64,000 bases of DNA from Luteipulveratus halotolerans (GCF_001247745.1 NZ_LAIR01000002.1:4030001-4094000), one strand, 5' to 3'. Shown: positions 1 through 8,667, counted from the first letter of the stretch. Made by a program: numbers and translations. The notes: generated from the letters alone by a model not told the origin.

Positions 1-645
1 GCCAAGATAAACATCTCCAACCCGGAGCCAGCCCTTCGGCGAGGTCAACGTCAATGAGTTTGGGAGGCGTGATGACTTTACGAACCGGTGCCGTAATGTA
101 TCGAGAATGGCCTGCCCGCCGACAAGGTGCAGCCGCCCTTCGGACTTGAGGCGCTTGTAGAAGCGAAGGGACGAGCGTCCCTTTGATTCGTAGATCGCTG
201 CGATATTCGAGACGTCTGAGGAAGTAAGGACCATGTATACGGGCATCGCTGGGCGACCATTGCCTTCGAATGTCAAAGGCAGGACTCCGGCGTCCTCATC
301 TATCGAGATCTGATCGTAGTCTTCGAACTTGGATAAGATCGAGTCTAAGTCGTCCACCCGTTCCAATTTGTAGCGACTCTGGACTCGCAGGACCGATCCA
401 TCGGCGTTCTGCCGTGAGCTGATGTCCACGCCTCCGTCATGGGAGACAGTTGGGCTAAGTTCGAAGCTCTCGAAACCTTGAGCCTGCGGCAGGTGGGGTA
501 GAAGCTGCAGCATTGCGTTGACGAAGCGATTTCCCTTGCTCGGACTCGTCTCGCTCGAGAACTCGTCGTCGAGGTACGCACGGAAGTCCGCGAGCGACCG
601 CAAGTACCGGGGAAGCTGCGTGGGGTCCACGTCTGGTGTAGTCAC
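1..645 (-). CDS. Hypothetical protein, 3' part beyond left edge
   Basis: I do not recognise this protein. An uninterrupted minus-strand frame runs from a GTG at 643-645 to the left edge (215 residues visible, C-terminus missing). A purine-rich GAGAGAGGA lies about 11 bases upstream of the GTG. Early residues are acidic/aromatic (DFRAYLDDEF), and later blocks read VYMVLTSSDVSNIAAIYES and LRFYKRLKSEGRLHLVGGQ. There is no signal peptide or membrane segment. Base composition is clearly lower in GC than the genes from 1.2 kb on, and codon use is relaxed, which suggests horizontal acquisition. The size and look fit accessory or defence-island genes, but no function can be assigned. Confidence 0.6.
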   Translation of the reverse strand, partial: MTTPDVDPTQLPRYLRSLADFRAYLDDEFSSETSPSKGNRFVNAMLQLLPHLPQAQGFESFELSPTVSHDGGVDISSRQNADGSVLRVQSRYKLERVDDLDSILSKFEDYDQISIDEDAGVLPLTFEGNGRPAMPVYMVLTSSDVSNIAAIYESKGRSSLRFYKRLKSEGRLHLVGGQAILDTLRHRFVKSSRLPNSLTLTSPKGWLRVGDVYLG

Positions 646-1258
646 GGTTCTGGGTGTCCTCTCTCGCGCTGCGCTGACGCTACCAAGTAGCGCCGACATC
701 TCAGGTATGTCGCAGCGAGCCACCATCTCCTGATGGCGACGGCGCAGATGCGCGATCGGAGGATGCGAGTTACCTCCGGCGTGGAGGTTGCCGTGTCCGT
801 GCGCCGTGGGTGGGAAAGATAGGGGCGCTCGCAGGTGACGCTGAGATCTCTCGCACCCAGCAGGCGCGCGAGGTGGCGGTTCGCCGATGTGACGGCCGCG
901 AGCGCTGATGCTGAGGACGAACAGCTCGACGAGATCGAGTCCGTGCTGTCCTCGGACGTGGCGGTGATCCTCGGCCGAAAGGCCCAAGCCCTCTCTCCTT
1001 CAAGGGATGCGCTGCTCACGATGGGCTGATCTACTCGGGAGAGGTGGCGCACGCGTTCGCGGTGTCCCACTTCGGCTGATACCTCCGCGCGCGTACGCAT
1101 CGTGTCCGTGCAGGGCGAGATCCGTGCTGTGTGGTCACTTTCGGGTTCGGAGGCAGGCGCGGGTGGCCGCGAACCTGCGAACGGTCATCAGCCGCGCGAT
1201 CCATTCGCGTTGAAGCGGGCTGCTCGCGGTTACCGCACGTACCCAGAAGGTCCGTGAC
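646..1258. other. Gene-free stretch, no supported feature
   Basis: About 600 bp between the low-GC gene and the Lrp regulator. Short open frames exist on both strands (for example plus 835-1029 and minus 642-1100), but none has a convincing start, ribosome site or recognisable family. The plus frame around 900-1010 (DEQLDEIESVLSSDVAVIL) has an ordinary protein look and may be the eroded tail of a gene. I see no terminal repeats, tRNA or hairpin that would mark an island end. Confidence 0.35.
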
Positions 1259-1777
1259 CTAGCCCGCGGGGAGGGTGCCGGGGATGCGTTCGAAGACGAG
1301 GCTGGTCTGCGCATGGCTGACGCCCTCGACCGACGTCAGGTGCTCGAGCACCAGGTCGCGCAGGCCGTCGCTGGACGGTGCGGTGACGTGCACGAGGAAG
1401 TCGTCGGCGCCCGCCACGTGGTAGGCCGCGATGACTCCCGGGACCGCGGCGATGCGTTTGCGGAACGAGCTCATCGACGCGCGGGTGTGGCCGGCGAAGC
1501 GCAGCGCGACCATCGCTTCCAGCGGTCGACCGAGGGCGGCATGGTCGACGTCGGCGTGCACTCCGGCGATGACACCGCTCTCGCGCAGGGCGCGGACGCG
1601 ACCCGCGCACGTCGACTCCGGGCAGCCGACGCGACGGGCGAGCTCGGCGTTCGAGAGCCGCCCGTCGGCGATGAGGAGCGTCACGATCGCGCGGTCGAGG
1701 TCGTCGACAGGGCGGGCCGGAACGGCCGTGCCGGTCGGCTGCGGATTCTGCGACGGAGTGCGTGAAGGAGCGGGCAT
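1259..1777 (-). CDS. Lrp/AsnC family transcriptional regulator
   Basis: A 172-residue DNA-binding regulator. The N-terminal winged helix-turn-helix starts near residue 25 (DDLDRAIVTLL, NAELARRVGCPESTCAGRVRAL). An effector-binding RAM domain fills the rest (VPGVIAAYHVAGADDFLVHV). Length and order match the AsnC family. It is transcribed away from a Cys/Met PLP enzyme with about 90 bp between the two starts. In actinobacteria and pseudomonads this arrangement often means the regulator controls the sulfur amino acid enzyme in response to an amino acid. That link is inferred from position only. Confidence 0.9.
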   Translation of the reverse strand: MPAPSRTPSQNPQPTGTAVPARPVDDLDRAIVTLLIADGRLSNAELARRVGCPESTCAGRVRALRESGVIAGVHADVDHAALGRPLEAMVALRFAGHTRASMSSFRKRIAAVPGVIAAYHVAGADDFLVHVTAPSSDGLRDLVLEHLTSVEGVSHAQTSLVFERIPGTLPAG

Positions 1778-1866
1778 TCCCGCAGGATCCCGTCAGAGAC
1801 CCACTCCTGTCGGGGTTTCCACGAAATGATTGCGGCCCTGTCGTGCGATCCCCGATGCTCTCCGGC

Positions 1867-3123
1867 ATGCGCACGAGCAGCCACCACACCGCCACCACAC
1901 CCTCGGTGGCCACAGTCGCCGTCCACGCCGGCCGCGAGGACCTCGCCGGCCGCGGAGTCCATGTGCCCCCGCTCGACCAGTCGAGCACGTACCCGCTGCC
2001 GTCCGTCGAGGCCGGCGGCGCGGCGTACGAGCAGATGGCCACGGGCGGTCGTCCGCGCCAGGACGACTCCTTGGTCTACCAGCGGCTCTGGAACCCCAAC
2101 GTCGACCGCTTCGAGCGCGGTGTGGCCCGCCTCGAAGGCGCCGACGAGGCCGTGGCGTTCTCGTCCGGCATGGCGGCGATCACCGCGTGCCTGCTCGCCA
2201 CCGTGTCCGCCGGCCGACCGCATGTGGTCGCGGTGCGTCCGCTCTACGGCGGCACCGACCACCTCCTGGCGACGGGGCTCCTCGGCACCCAGGTGACCTG
2301 GGCCACCGCTGACGAAGTCGCCGCCGCCGTGCGCGCCGACACGGGCCTGGTCGTCGTCGAGTCGCCGGCCAACCCCACCCTCGACCTGGTCGACATCGCG
2401 GCCGTGGTCAAGGCTGCCGGCGACGTGCCCGTCCTGGTCGACAACACCTTCGCGACGCCCGTGCTGCAGCAACCGCTCGCCCTGGGTGCTGCGCTGGCCG
2501 TGCACTCGGCGACCAAGTTCCTCGGTGGTCACGGCGACCTGCTCGGCGGAGTCGTTGCTACCCATGACGACTGGGCCGTACGCCTGCGCCAGGTCCGCGC
2601 GCTGACCGGCGGCGTGCTCGCACCCACCGCCGCCTATCAGCTGCACCGCGGCCTCCAGACCCTGCCGATGCGCGTACGCACACAGCAGGCCGGCGCGCAG
2701 GTCATCGCGCAGTGGCTCGTCGACCAGCCAGAGGTGGCCGATGTCGCGTATCCCGTTCTCTCCCAATGTGATTCGGCCGGACTCGTGGCTACGCAGATGG
2801 CCGGGCCGGGGTCCGTCCTGTCCTTCACCATGGCCGGCGGGGCCGAGGCGGCCGCCGCCGTCGCCGAGTCGTGCCGGCTCATCACGCACGCGGTGTCGCT
2901 CGGCGGGGTCGACAGCCTCATCGAGCACGCGGCTGCGCTGACGCAGCGTCCCGTCGCGGCCGAGGCCAAGCCGAACGCCGCGCTCCTGCGCCTGTCCGTC
3001 GGGCTCGAGGACCCGGCCGACCTGATCGCCGATCTGGCGCAGGCCTTCCGGATGTCCTCGCAGGCGTGGCCGACGCGATCGATGGAGCACGGCGACGCGG
3101 TGAAGGTCGACGCCCTCACCTGA
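1867..3123 (+). CDS. Cys/Met metabolism PLP-dependent lyase/transferase
   Basis: A fold-type I PLP enzyme of the cystathionine gamma-synthase / methionine gamma-lyase family (about 418 aa). The cofactor lysine lies in HSATKFLGGHGD, preceded by the aspartate of VDNTFATPVLQQP. The substrate region SSGMAAITA and the late GGVDSLIEHAA block also fit. It would act in the cytosol on homocysteine, cystathionine or methionine. The exact reaction cannot be told from sequence. ATG 1867 was chosen because homology begins at ATVAVHAGRED; ATG 1855 is possible. It is divergent from the Lrp regulator, its likely controller. Confidence 0.88.
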   Translation: MRTSSHHTATTPSVATVAVHAGREDLAGRGVHVPPLDQSSTYPLPSVEAGGAAYEQMATGGRPRQDDSLVYQRLWNPNVDRFERGVARLEGADEAVAFSSGMAAITACLLATVSAGRPHVVAVRPLYGGTDHLLATGLLGTQVTWATADEVAAAVRADTGLVVVESPANPTLDLVDIAAVVKAAGDVPVLVDNTFATPVLQQPLALGAALAVHSATKFLGGHGDLLGGVVATHDDWAVRLRQVRALTGGVLAPTAAYQLHRGLQTLPMRVRTQQAGAQVIAQWLVDQPEVADVAYPVLSQCDSAGLVATQMAGPGSVLSFTMAGGAEAAAAVAESCRLITHAVSLGGVDSLIEHAAALTQRPVAAEAKPNAALLRLSVGLEDPADLIADLAQAFRMSSQAWPTRSMEHGDAVKVDALT

Positions 3124-3131
3124 CGGGCGGC

Positions 3132-3932
3132 TCAGCCGGCCGCGTCCTTGAACGCCAGGCCGGCGTCGCGCAGCGCGTCCTTCAGGCGAGCCACCGCGAT
3201 CGGGCCGACGCCGTGCATGGCCAGCAGCTCGTCCGACGAGTACGCCGTCACGGCCTCCAGCGACCGCACCCCGACCGCCCGCAGCGCGCGCGTCGCCGGT
3301 GCGCCGATCTTGGGCAGCGGCGTGCCCGACGGTCGCGGCACACGTACGCGCGGCGCGGGCAGTCGGGCGTCGACCACCGCCTCGCCGCGCGGTGACAGCC
3401 GGTAGCCGATGTCGAGCGACTCGGTGAGCCCGAGCTCCTTGAGCTTGCGCACGTCCTTCTTGAAGTCGGCGGTCTCGCGCCCGACCTGCGCGGCCAGATC
3501 AGGCGCCCGGCGCTCGGGGTTCTCGTCGATCAGGTCGAGCGTCTGATGTGTCCACGCGCCGATCTTCGACGCCCGGTCGAGGCGGGCCAGCCGTTGCTCG
3601 ATCTCGGCGATGCCGGCCGCGTCGGGCACGGTCGAGCGGAGCGCCTCGCGCGGGTCGGGCCCGGCGTACGTGAGCCCGACCCGCCAGATCGGGTCGTCCG
3701 GCCGGGCGGCGAGCGCGGTGAGCAGGGTGTCGAGCGACGCGGCGCCTGCCCGCCGAGCGTCGTCCGCGGTCAACGAGTCAGGCGACACCGACTCGACCGA
3801 GGTCACCTCGACGAGCCCCACGGACGTGCGCATCCGCGTACCGACGACGACGCGCGGGGAGGCCCACCGGCGGAACGCGAGGTCGATGTCGCCCCGCTTG
3901 ATCGCAGCCTGCTCGGCCGGACGGATCATCAT
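3132..3932 (-). CDS. Helix-hairpin-helix domain protein with ASCH-like N-terminus
   Basis: A 266-residue cytosolic protein. The first 75 residues (MMIRPAEQAAIKRGDIDLAFRRW, then VGLVEVTSV) resemble the small ASCH/PUA-like nucleic-acid binding fold. The middle is helical and winged-helix-like (LAAQVGRETADFKKDVRKL). The C-terminus has a helix-hairpin-helix resembling the RNA polymerase alpha tail (IGAPATRALRAVGVRSLEAV, LLAMHGVGPIAVARLKDAL). Together they suggest a nucleic-acid binding role; no catalytic motif is evident. It ends 9 bases from the convergent PLP enzyme gene. Confidence 0.65.
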   Translation of the reverse strand: MMIRPAEQAAIKRGDIDLAFRRWASPRVVVGTRMRTSVGLVEVTSVESVSPDSLTADDARRAGAASLDTLLTALAARPDDPIWRVGLTYAGPDPREALRSTVPDAAGIAEIEQRLARLDRASKIGAWTHQTLDLIDENPERRAPDLAAQVGRETADFKKDVRKLKELGLTESLDIGYRLSPRGEAVVDARLPAPRVRVPRPSGTPLPKIGAPATRALRAVGVRSLEAVTAYSSDELLAMHGVGPIAVARLKDALRDAGLAFKDAAG

Positions 3933-3969
3933 GAGGCAACTCTGTCAGGACCTGTCACCCGCCGAGCCG

Positions 3970-4040
3970 AGAGCGGCACGGAAGCCCGACGAGCGGCACG
4001 TCGTACGGCGTGCCGCTCGTGCACCATCCGTGCCGTTCTC
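3970..4040 (-). terminator. Nested inverted repeat after the methyltransferase gene
   Basis: Inner 12-bp arms ACGAGCGGCACG (3989-4000) and CGTGCCGCTCGT (4009-4020) are enclosed by outer arms around 3970-3983 and 4027-4040 with one mismatch. It sits 3' of the methyltransferase and 5' of the HhH gene, so it can act as a terminator. No U-tract follows, as is usual in actinobacteria. Confidence 0.55.
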
Positions 4041-4055
4041 GCGTCGGTGCGTGGG

Positions 4056-4793
4056 TCAGGCGTCCAACGGCTTGCGCGCCCAGAACAGCGTGAGCATGCC
4101 CTGCATGTACGAGCGGTGCCCGCACTCGACGAACCCCGCCTCCTCCAGCCGGCCGAGCACCGCCTCGGGCGTGAGGAACGCGAGCGTCGACTGCTGCAGG
4201 AACTCGTAGTCGCGCGCGTTGCCCGCGACGACCGAACCCACGAGCCGAGGCCAGTACGCCGTGACGCCGGCTGCGACGCGACCGACCAGCCCGGGCTTGC
4301 CCGGTGAGGAGTCGAGCGCGACGAGACGACCGCCCGGCGCGAGCACCCGCCACTGCTCGCGCAGCGCTCCGACGAAGTCGTCGGTGAGGTAGCGCAGCAG
4401 GTAGCCGTGCGTCACGGCGTCGAACGACGCGTCGTCGAACGGCAGCTCGCGCGCGTCGAGCTGCCGCCACTCGATCCGGTCGGCTCCGGGCCGCTGCCGT
4501 GCGACGTCGAGCATCTCCGACGTCAGGTCGGCGGCGACGATGCGGGCGGACGGGCAGCGTTCGAGCGCGTCGAACGCGATCTGGCCCGTGCCCGTGGCGA
4601 GGTCGAGCAGACGCCCGTCGCGGGGGAGCGCGGCGTGCTCCTGGATCGCCTTCCGCCAGCGCCGGTCCTGGCCGAGCGTCATGACGCGGTTGGCCAGGTC
4701 GTAGCGCGGCGCCACCCGAGCGAACATCTCGCGCACCCGGGTCGGTTCGGGCTGCTCGGCGTCGGGCGGGGTCGTGTCGGCGGGGAGTGTCAT
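4056..4793 (-). CDS. UbiE/MenG-like class I SAM methyltransferase
   Basis: A SAM-dependent methyltransferase of 245 aa. The family signature VAPRYDLANRVMTLGQDRRW near residue 30 is the UbiE/COQ5 entry motif. Motif I DLATGTGQIA binds SAM, followed by VTHGYLLRYL and LAPGGRLVALD. In actinobacteria the canonical member methylates demethylmenaquinone. This copy diverges in its C-terminal half (FWARKP ending) and is not next to men genes, so the quinone role is probable rather than sure. ATG 4793 has a strong GGGAGG 8 bases upstream. A longer frame upstream is low-complexity and was rejected. Confidence 0.8.
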   Translation of the reverse strand: MTLPADTTPPDAEQPEPTRVREMFARVAPRYDLANRVMTLGQDRRWRKAIQEHAALPRDGRLLDLATGTGQIAFDALERCPSARIVAADLTSEMLDVARQRPGADRIEWRQLDARELPFDDASFDAVTHGYLLRYLTDDFVGALREQWRVLAPGGRLVALDSSPGKPGLVGRVAAGVTAYWPRLVGSVVAGNARDYEFLQQSTLAFLTPEAVLGRLEEAGFVECGHRSYMQGMLTLFWARKPLDA

Positions 4794-4954
4794 GTGCCCA
4801 GCCTCCCGCATCGGGCGGTACGCCGGCCCCACCCCCACGCGGGACCACATCGCTCGCCGGTGGGGTGAGTGCCGCTGAGCCCGGCTGCACGTTGGGGTCG
4901 TCGGTGAGGCAGGAGGGTGATGCTGTCTCGACGGTGCCCGGTGACAGGACCGGG

Positions 4955-5680
4955 TCAGGCGTCGACCGACGCGTCCGCGATCGCCGCTGCGAGGTCGGCC
5001 GGTCGACTCCACATCGGCCAGTGGCCGGTCGGGAGGTCGACCAGCTGCAGGTCGCGCAGCTCGGCGACCGCGGCCATCATCGGGTGTCCGTCACGCGCCA
5101 TCTGCATCATCACCTCCGACGGGATCGACGACGCGATGATCGTCGTCGGCACCTCGTGGCGTGCCTCGTCGATGAGCTCGACCGGCGCTCGTACGACGCC
5201 GGCCGGCTCGGGCACCGCGCGCTCGCGGAACGTCGCGAGCTGCTCGTCGGTGAGACCGTCCACACTCGCCTCCAGGTCGTCGTACGCCGGCAGCGGCAGC
5301 GGCAGCTCCGTGACCTCGGCCGGAAGCGAGGCGTCGAACGCCGACCCGTCGCTCGACGGGCCGCTGTCGACGTAGACGACCCGAGCCACCGATCCCGGGT
5401 CGCGGTCGAGCACGAGTGAAGCGACCGCGCCGGCGCCACTGTGCGCGACCAGGACGACCGGTGGTGATGCCGCCTTCACTGCAGCGCTCACCGCGTCGGC
5501 CTGCTGGACCAAGGTCGCCGAGAACCGTTGCGGATCATCGGGATCCAGCCCGGGCAGCGTGAGCGCGAGCACGTCGTGACCGCGTGCGCGCAGGTCGTCG
5601 GCGACGGCGTCCCACGCCCAGGCGCCGAGCCAGTAACCGGGGACGAGGACGAAGGACGGAAGCGGTGCGGATGTCGTCAT
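4955..5680 (-). CDS. Alpha/beta hydrolase
   Basis: A 241-aa alpha/beta hydrolase fold protein. It opens with the oxyanion-type motif VLVPGYWLGAWAW. The nucleophile serine is in VAHSGAG, the acid lies near DEARHEVPTT, and the histidine is in LPTGHWPMWSRP. The layout matches small esterases of the salicylate-esterase/EstC-like group. No signal peptide, so cytosolic. The substrate is unknown. ATG 5680 was chosen because the fold starts within 12 residues of it. A large palindromic repeat begins 45 bp upstream. Confidence 0.85.
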   Translation of the reverse strand: MTTSAPLPSFVLVPGYWLGAWAWDAVADDLRARGHDVLALTLPGLDPDDPQRFSATLVQQADAVSAAVKAASPPVVLVAHSGAGAVASLVLDRDPGSVARVVYVDSGPSSDGSAFDASLPAEVTELPLPLPAYDDLEASVDGLTDEQLATFRERAVPEPAGVVRAPVELIDEARHEVPTTIIASSIPSEVMMQMARDGHPMMAAVAELRDLQLVDLPTGHWPMWSRPADLAAAIADASVDA

Positions 5681-5724
5681 GCCTGCATCGTCACTCGGCA
5701 GGCGGACAGCATCGTTCCGCAGCG

Positions 5725-5810
5725 CAACGCCCACTCACCAGGCGAAATGTGGGTTCAAGGGCTGCTATAGCGGCGTCTGAAGTCACATTTCGCCCGGGAA
5801 GTGGGCGTTG
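5725..5810. repeat. 86-bp palindromic dispersed repeat, copy A
   Basis: The ends are inverted copies of each other: CAACGCCCACT at 5725 and AGTGGGCGTTG ending at 5810, with inner arms GGCGAAATGTG and CACATTTCGCC. The centre carries GGCTGCTATAGC. The reverse complement matches a second copy at 60855-60941 over most of its length. It lies between two minus-strand genes. It looks like a MITE/REP-type element without coding capacity. Confidence 0.75.
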
Positions 5811-5859
5811 GCCGGGGGACTGCGGGGTGCGAGCGCGGAAAAGGGCGCCCGTGCCGGGG

Positions 5860-6696
5860 TCAGCGGGGCTTGGGGCCGCCGGTCTTGAGCAGCTTGCGCT
5901 GGGTGCGGCGGCCCTGCTTGACGACCGACGGGATGATGCGCAGCGCCAGACTCGGGAACGTGTCGCCGAGGCGCACCTGCGCTCCACGCCACTTCGGCAC
6001 GGTCGTCACCGGACGCGGCGAGTCGAGCACCGACGCCACCGCCTCGACGACCTCGGACGGCTGCAACAGCTTGCCCGAGAACGACAGCGCCGAGCCGGGG
6101 TCGTCGAGCTTGTCGTGCAGCATCGGCGTCCAGATGCCGTCCGGGCAGACGCAGGAGATGTCGATGTTCGTGATGCCCGCGAGCCGCAGGTCCGACAGCG
6201 TGCTCAGGCTGAACCCGATCGCCGCGTGCTTCGACGCCGCGTAGACCGCCTCACCCGGCACCGAGCTGAGACCCGCGAGCGACACGATGTTGACGATGTA
6301 CCCGCCGCGACCCTTCATCGCCTCGATCGCGGCCACCGTGCCGTTGATGGTGCCGAGCGCGTTGACCTCCATGATGAGGCGGCGCGTGTCGGCGTCCTGC
6401 TCCCACGCGGGGCCGGTCATGAGCACGCCCGCGTTGTTGACCCAGAGCGCGAGATGCCCTGCGCGAGAGACGATCTCGTCACGCGCGGCGGCGACGGCGT
6501 CCACGTCACGGACGTCGAGCGCGTACGCCGTCGCCCGGTCGCCGAGGTCGGCCGCGGTCGCCTTGGCAGCGCCCTCGTCGAGGTCGGTGACGAGCACGTC
6601 GTACCCGCGGTCGACGAGGAGCCGCGCGATCTGCTGTCCGAGACCACGGCCGGCGCCGGTGACGACGGCCCCGCCCATCGGCGTACGGGAGGTCAC
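5860..6696 (-). CDS. Short-chain dehydrogenase/reductase
   Basis: A classical SDR of 278 aa. The cofactor motif is VVTGAGRGLGQQIA (TGxxxGxG) with the acidic DLDEG after beta-2, pointing to NAD(H). NNAG is present, the catalytic serine is in NIVSLAGLSS, and YAASK gives the Tyr/Lys pair. The protein would oxidise or reduce an alcohol/ketone substrate in the cytosol. The start GTG 6696 overlaps the TGA of the upstream MBL gene (GTGA), so the two are translationally coupled and likely act on one pathway. A start at ATG 6678 is also possible. Confidence 0.9.
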   Translation of the reverse strand: MTSRTPMGGAVVTGAGRGLGQQIARLLVDRGYDVLVTDLDEGAAKATAADLGDRATAYALDVRDVDAVAAARDEIVSRAGHLALWVNNAGVLMTGPAWEQDADTRRLIMEVNALGTINGTVAAIEAMKGRGGYIVNIVSLAGLSSVPGEAVYAASKHAAIGFSLSTLSDLRLAGITNIDISCVCPDGIWTPMLHDKLDDPGSALSFSGKLLQPSEVVEAVASVLDSPRPVTTVPKWRGAQVRLGDTFPSLALRIIPSVVKQGRRTQRKLLKTGGPKPR

Positions 6697-7856
6697 GCCT
6701 GCGCCTGGCGAAGGCCGGCCTGGACCTGGCCGTACTCGATGCCGCCGTGCACGAACGTCGGCAGCACCGGCCAGAACCGCTTCCACGGGGCGAGCTCGGT
6801 CGACGGCAGGATCTGCAGCCGGCGCGGGTCGCGCTTGGACGGGTCGGCCATGATCTTCTCCTTGATCATGGAGTCGTACTGGTCGAGCGAGTCCTCGAGC
6901 GTGTTGGAGTTGGGGCAGATCTCGCGGCCGTAGGTGCGGGCGTACGAGCGCACGCCGGGGATCGTGGACAGCTCGGGCTGCCAGTTGTCCAGCGAGATGC
7001 CGTTCTCGGACGAGACCCACACGCCGTCGGGGGTGTTGATCGCGAGCGAGTGGTTGCCGTCGGTGTGGCCGGGGGTCCACAGCAGGGCGATGCCCGGGCC
7101 GAGCTCGATGTCGCGGTCGAACGTCGCGAAACGGCTCGGGTCGACACCGTCGAGGCCGTCCTCGACGTACCAGGCCCACTGCATCGGGTGGATCGACTGC
7201 AAGGTGGCGAGCTCACGCTCGTGCACCAGCATCTTCGCGTCGCCGAACAGCGGCTTGCGCGGCGCGGACTCGCCGGGGATGGCCTTCGAGGAGCCCATGA
7301 TCATGCGCGGGTCCTGCACGTGCAGGTGGTCGAACGTGCAGAAGTCGATGTCGTCCGGAGTGAGACCGACGAGACGCAGCACGTCGTCGGGCTCGTTCAT
7401 GTACTTCAGCATGAAGCCCTCGAACTTCTTGCTGAGACCGAACGGGACCTTGTCCATCGTGCGCTGCAGGTTGTCGTAGAACGGCGCCTCGGCCGAGCCC
7501 TCGGGCATCGTCGGCTCGAAGACGAGCGTGCGTGCGCGGCCGTCCCAGTCGTCGTACTGGACGACGATCATGCGGTTGATCATCGCGATGAGCGGCAGGT
7601 GCGGCGCCACGACGGCACCGTTGAACGCGAACGAGACGGGGTACGGCGCAGCCGCGATGTCGACCGACTTCACCGCACGCACCTGGCCCTGCTGGACGAA
7701 CCGCTTCTTGTACGCGGTCGTCGCGTCGCGGACGGCCTGAAGTCGGTCGCCGCGCGGCCACACCTCGTGGACGCCGTCGAACTCGGGGATGGTGCGCGCG
7801 CCGATCTCGGTGAGCGGCGTGCTGGTGCCAGCGCTGGGCGTGTCGGTCAACGTCAT
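6693..7856 (-). CDS. MBL-fold hydrolase
   Basis: A 387-aa protein with features of the metallo-beta-lactamase fold. FDHLHVQDPR stands where the HxHxD metal motif is expected, WTPGHTDGNHSL carries a second metal histidine, and DGVWVSSENG follows. A long N-terminal extension (residues 1-150) is not part of the basic fold. No signal peptide. It is the first gene of a two-gene unit with the SDR, overlapping by 4 bases. Substrate unknown; a lactone or ester hydrolysed before or after the SDR step is an inference. Confidence 0.78.
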   Translation of the reverse strand: MTLTDTPSAGTSTPLTEIGARTIPEFDGVHEVWPRGDRLQAVRDATTAYKKRFVQQGQVRAVKSVDIAAAPYPVSFAFNGAVVAPHLPLIAMINRMIVVQYDDWDGRARTLVFEPTMPEGSAEAPFYDNLQRTMDKVPFGLSKKFEGFMLKYMNEPDDVLRLVGLTPDDIDFCTFDHLHVQDPRMIMGSSKAIPGESAPRKPLFGDAKMLVHERELATLQSIHPMQWAWYVEDGLDGVDPSRFATFDRDIELGPGIALLWTPGHTDGNHSLAINTPDGVWVSSENGISLDNWQPELSTIPGVRSYARTYGREICPNSNTLEDSLDQYDSMIKEKIMADPSKRDPRRLQILPSTELAPWKRFWPVLPTFVHGGIEYGQVQAGLRQAQA

Positions 7857-7910
7857 CCCTCAAGAGTGCCCGGCACTGTGACGCAGGTCTCGCCCTCGGA
7901 CGCCAGTTTC

Positions 7911-8035
7911 TTAACTCTGCGCGCCACTCGGGTGCGCGTGGCGACCGGCCTCGGCGCGTAGCTCGCGGGGGCTCGCGCCGTGCCACCGGCGTACGGCCCG
8001 CGTCAGCGCCGACTGCTCGGTGAACCCGACGAGCG
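7911..8035 (-). pseudogene. C-terminal remnant of an AraC-family regulator
   Basis: Reading minus from about 8035 to a TAA at 7911-7913 gives PLVGFTEQSALTRAVRRW followed by HGASPRELRAEAG. This is the second helix-turn-helix and tail of AraC-type activators (usual form GFxxQSxFxRxFRRWxGxSPxxxR). Nothing of the rest of such a protein is present. The remnant begins exactly where similarity of the neighbouring sigma factor to its family stops, in another frame, so a deletion appears to have joined two genes. Confidence 0.75.
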
Positions 8036-8656
8036 GACGGCCTCGTCGGCGAGGTCGACGTCGTACGCCGGCAACCCGGTCGCGGTGTGATGGGCCTCGG
8101 TGAGCATGAGGTAGAGGACGGACAGCACGGCGTCGAGGCGTTCGGTGGATGATCCCGGCTCGGGGGAACCCTTGTCAGCATTGACGATTCGCCGCTTGGC
8201 GCGGGTGATGCGCTGAGCCACCGTCGCCTCGGGCAGCAGCATCGCGGTGGCGATCTGCTCCGTGGTCAGACCGGCTGCCGCGCGGAGCGTCAGCGTGATC
8301 TGCGCCGACGGCGACAGCGCGGGGTGGCAGCACAGCTGCAGCATCCCGAGGCTGTCGTCGGCGGCGCTCGGGGACGCGTCGTCGAGCGGGGCCAGCAGAG
8401 CGGCCTCCCGTGCCTCGCGCGCACGGCGTCGAGCGTCGGAACGGACGTGATCGACGTAGCGCCGGCGCGCCACGGTCACCAGCCAGGCGAGCGGGTCGTG
8501 CGGCGGGTCGTGCGGCCACGAGAGGTACGCCTCGGTGAGGGCCTCCTGGACGGCGTCCTCGCAGGCGTCGAGCTGGTCTCCGCCGTGCGCGCGCAGCAGC
8601 CGAGCGAGGACCTGCGGCGCCAGGGTGCGCCACCGGTCCTCGCCCGTCGCTGCCAT
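8003..8656 (-). CDS. ECF-type RNA polymerase sigma factor, C-terminally truncated
   Basis: Sigma-70 regions 2 and 4 of the YCII-associated (ECF41/42-like) group are visible: EDAVQEALTEAYLSW, WLVTVARRRYVDHVR, then LTTEQIATAMLLPEATVAQR and ITRAKRRI. The full-length relative at 47837-49138 has 433 residues with a long C-terminal domain; this one has only 217. Similarity runs to DLADEAVR and then turns into 13 unrelated residues read out of frame through an AraC fragment. The conserved core could still bind polymerase, but loss of the C-terminal domain makes normal function doubtful. It lies 11 bp after a YCII gene. Confidence 0.75.
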   Translation of the reverse strand: MAATGEDRWRTLAPQVLARLLRAHGGDQLDACEDAVQEALTEAYLSWPHDPPHDPLAWLVTVARRRYVDHVRSDARRRAREAREAALLAPLDDASPSAADDSLGMLQLCCHPALSPSAQITLTLRAAAGLTTEQIATAMLLPEATVAQRITRAKRRIVNADKGSPEPGSSTERLDAVLSVLYLMLTEAHHTATGLPAYDVDLADEAVRSSGSPSSRR

Positions 8657-8667
8657 GACCGACCCGA

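Noticed and set aside
642..1100. Minus-strand frame of 152 codons in the left gap
   Set aside because: Ser/Arg-rich, overlaps the start of the 1-645 gene, and shows no family features.
1681..3090. Long minus-strand open frame opposite the Cys/Met PLP enzyme gene
   Set aside because: Composition is Arg/Gly/His-rich low complexity, a shadow of the GC-rich plus-strand gene, which has clear family motifs.
4794..5012. Upstream extension of the methyltransferase gene
   Set aside because: The added residues are Arg/Pro/His-rich and unlike the family; ATG 4793 has a strong GGGAGG site.
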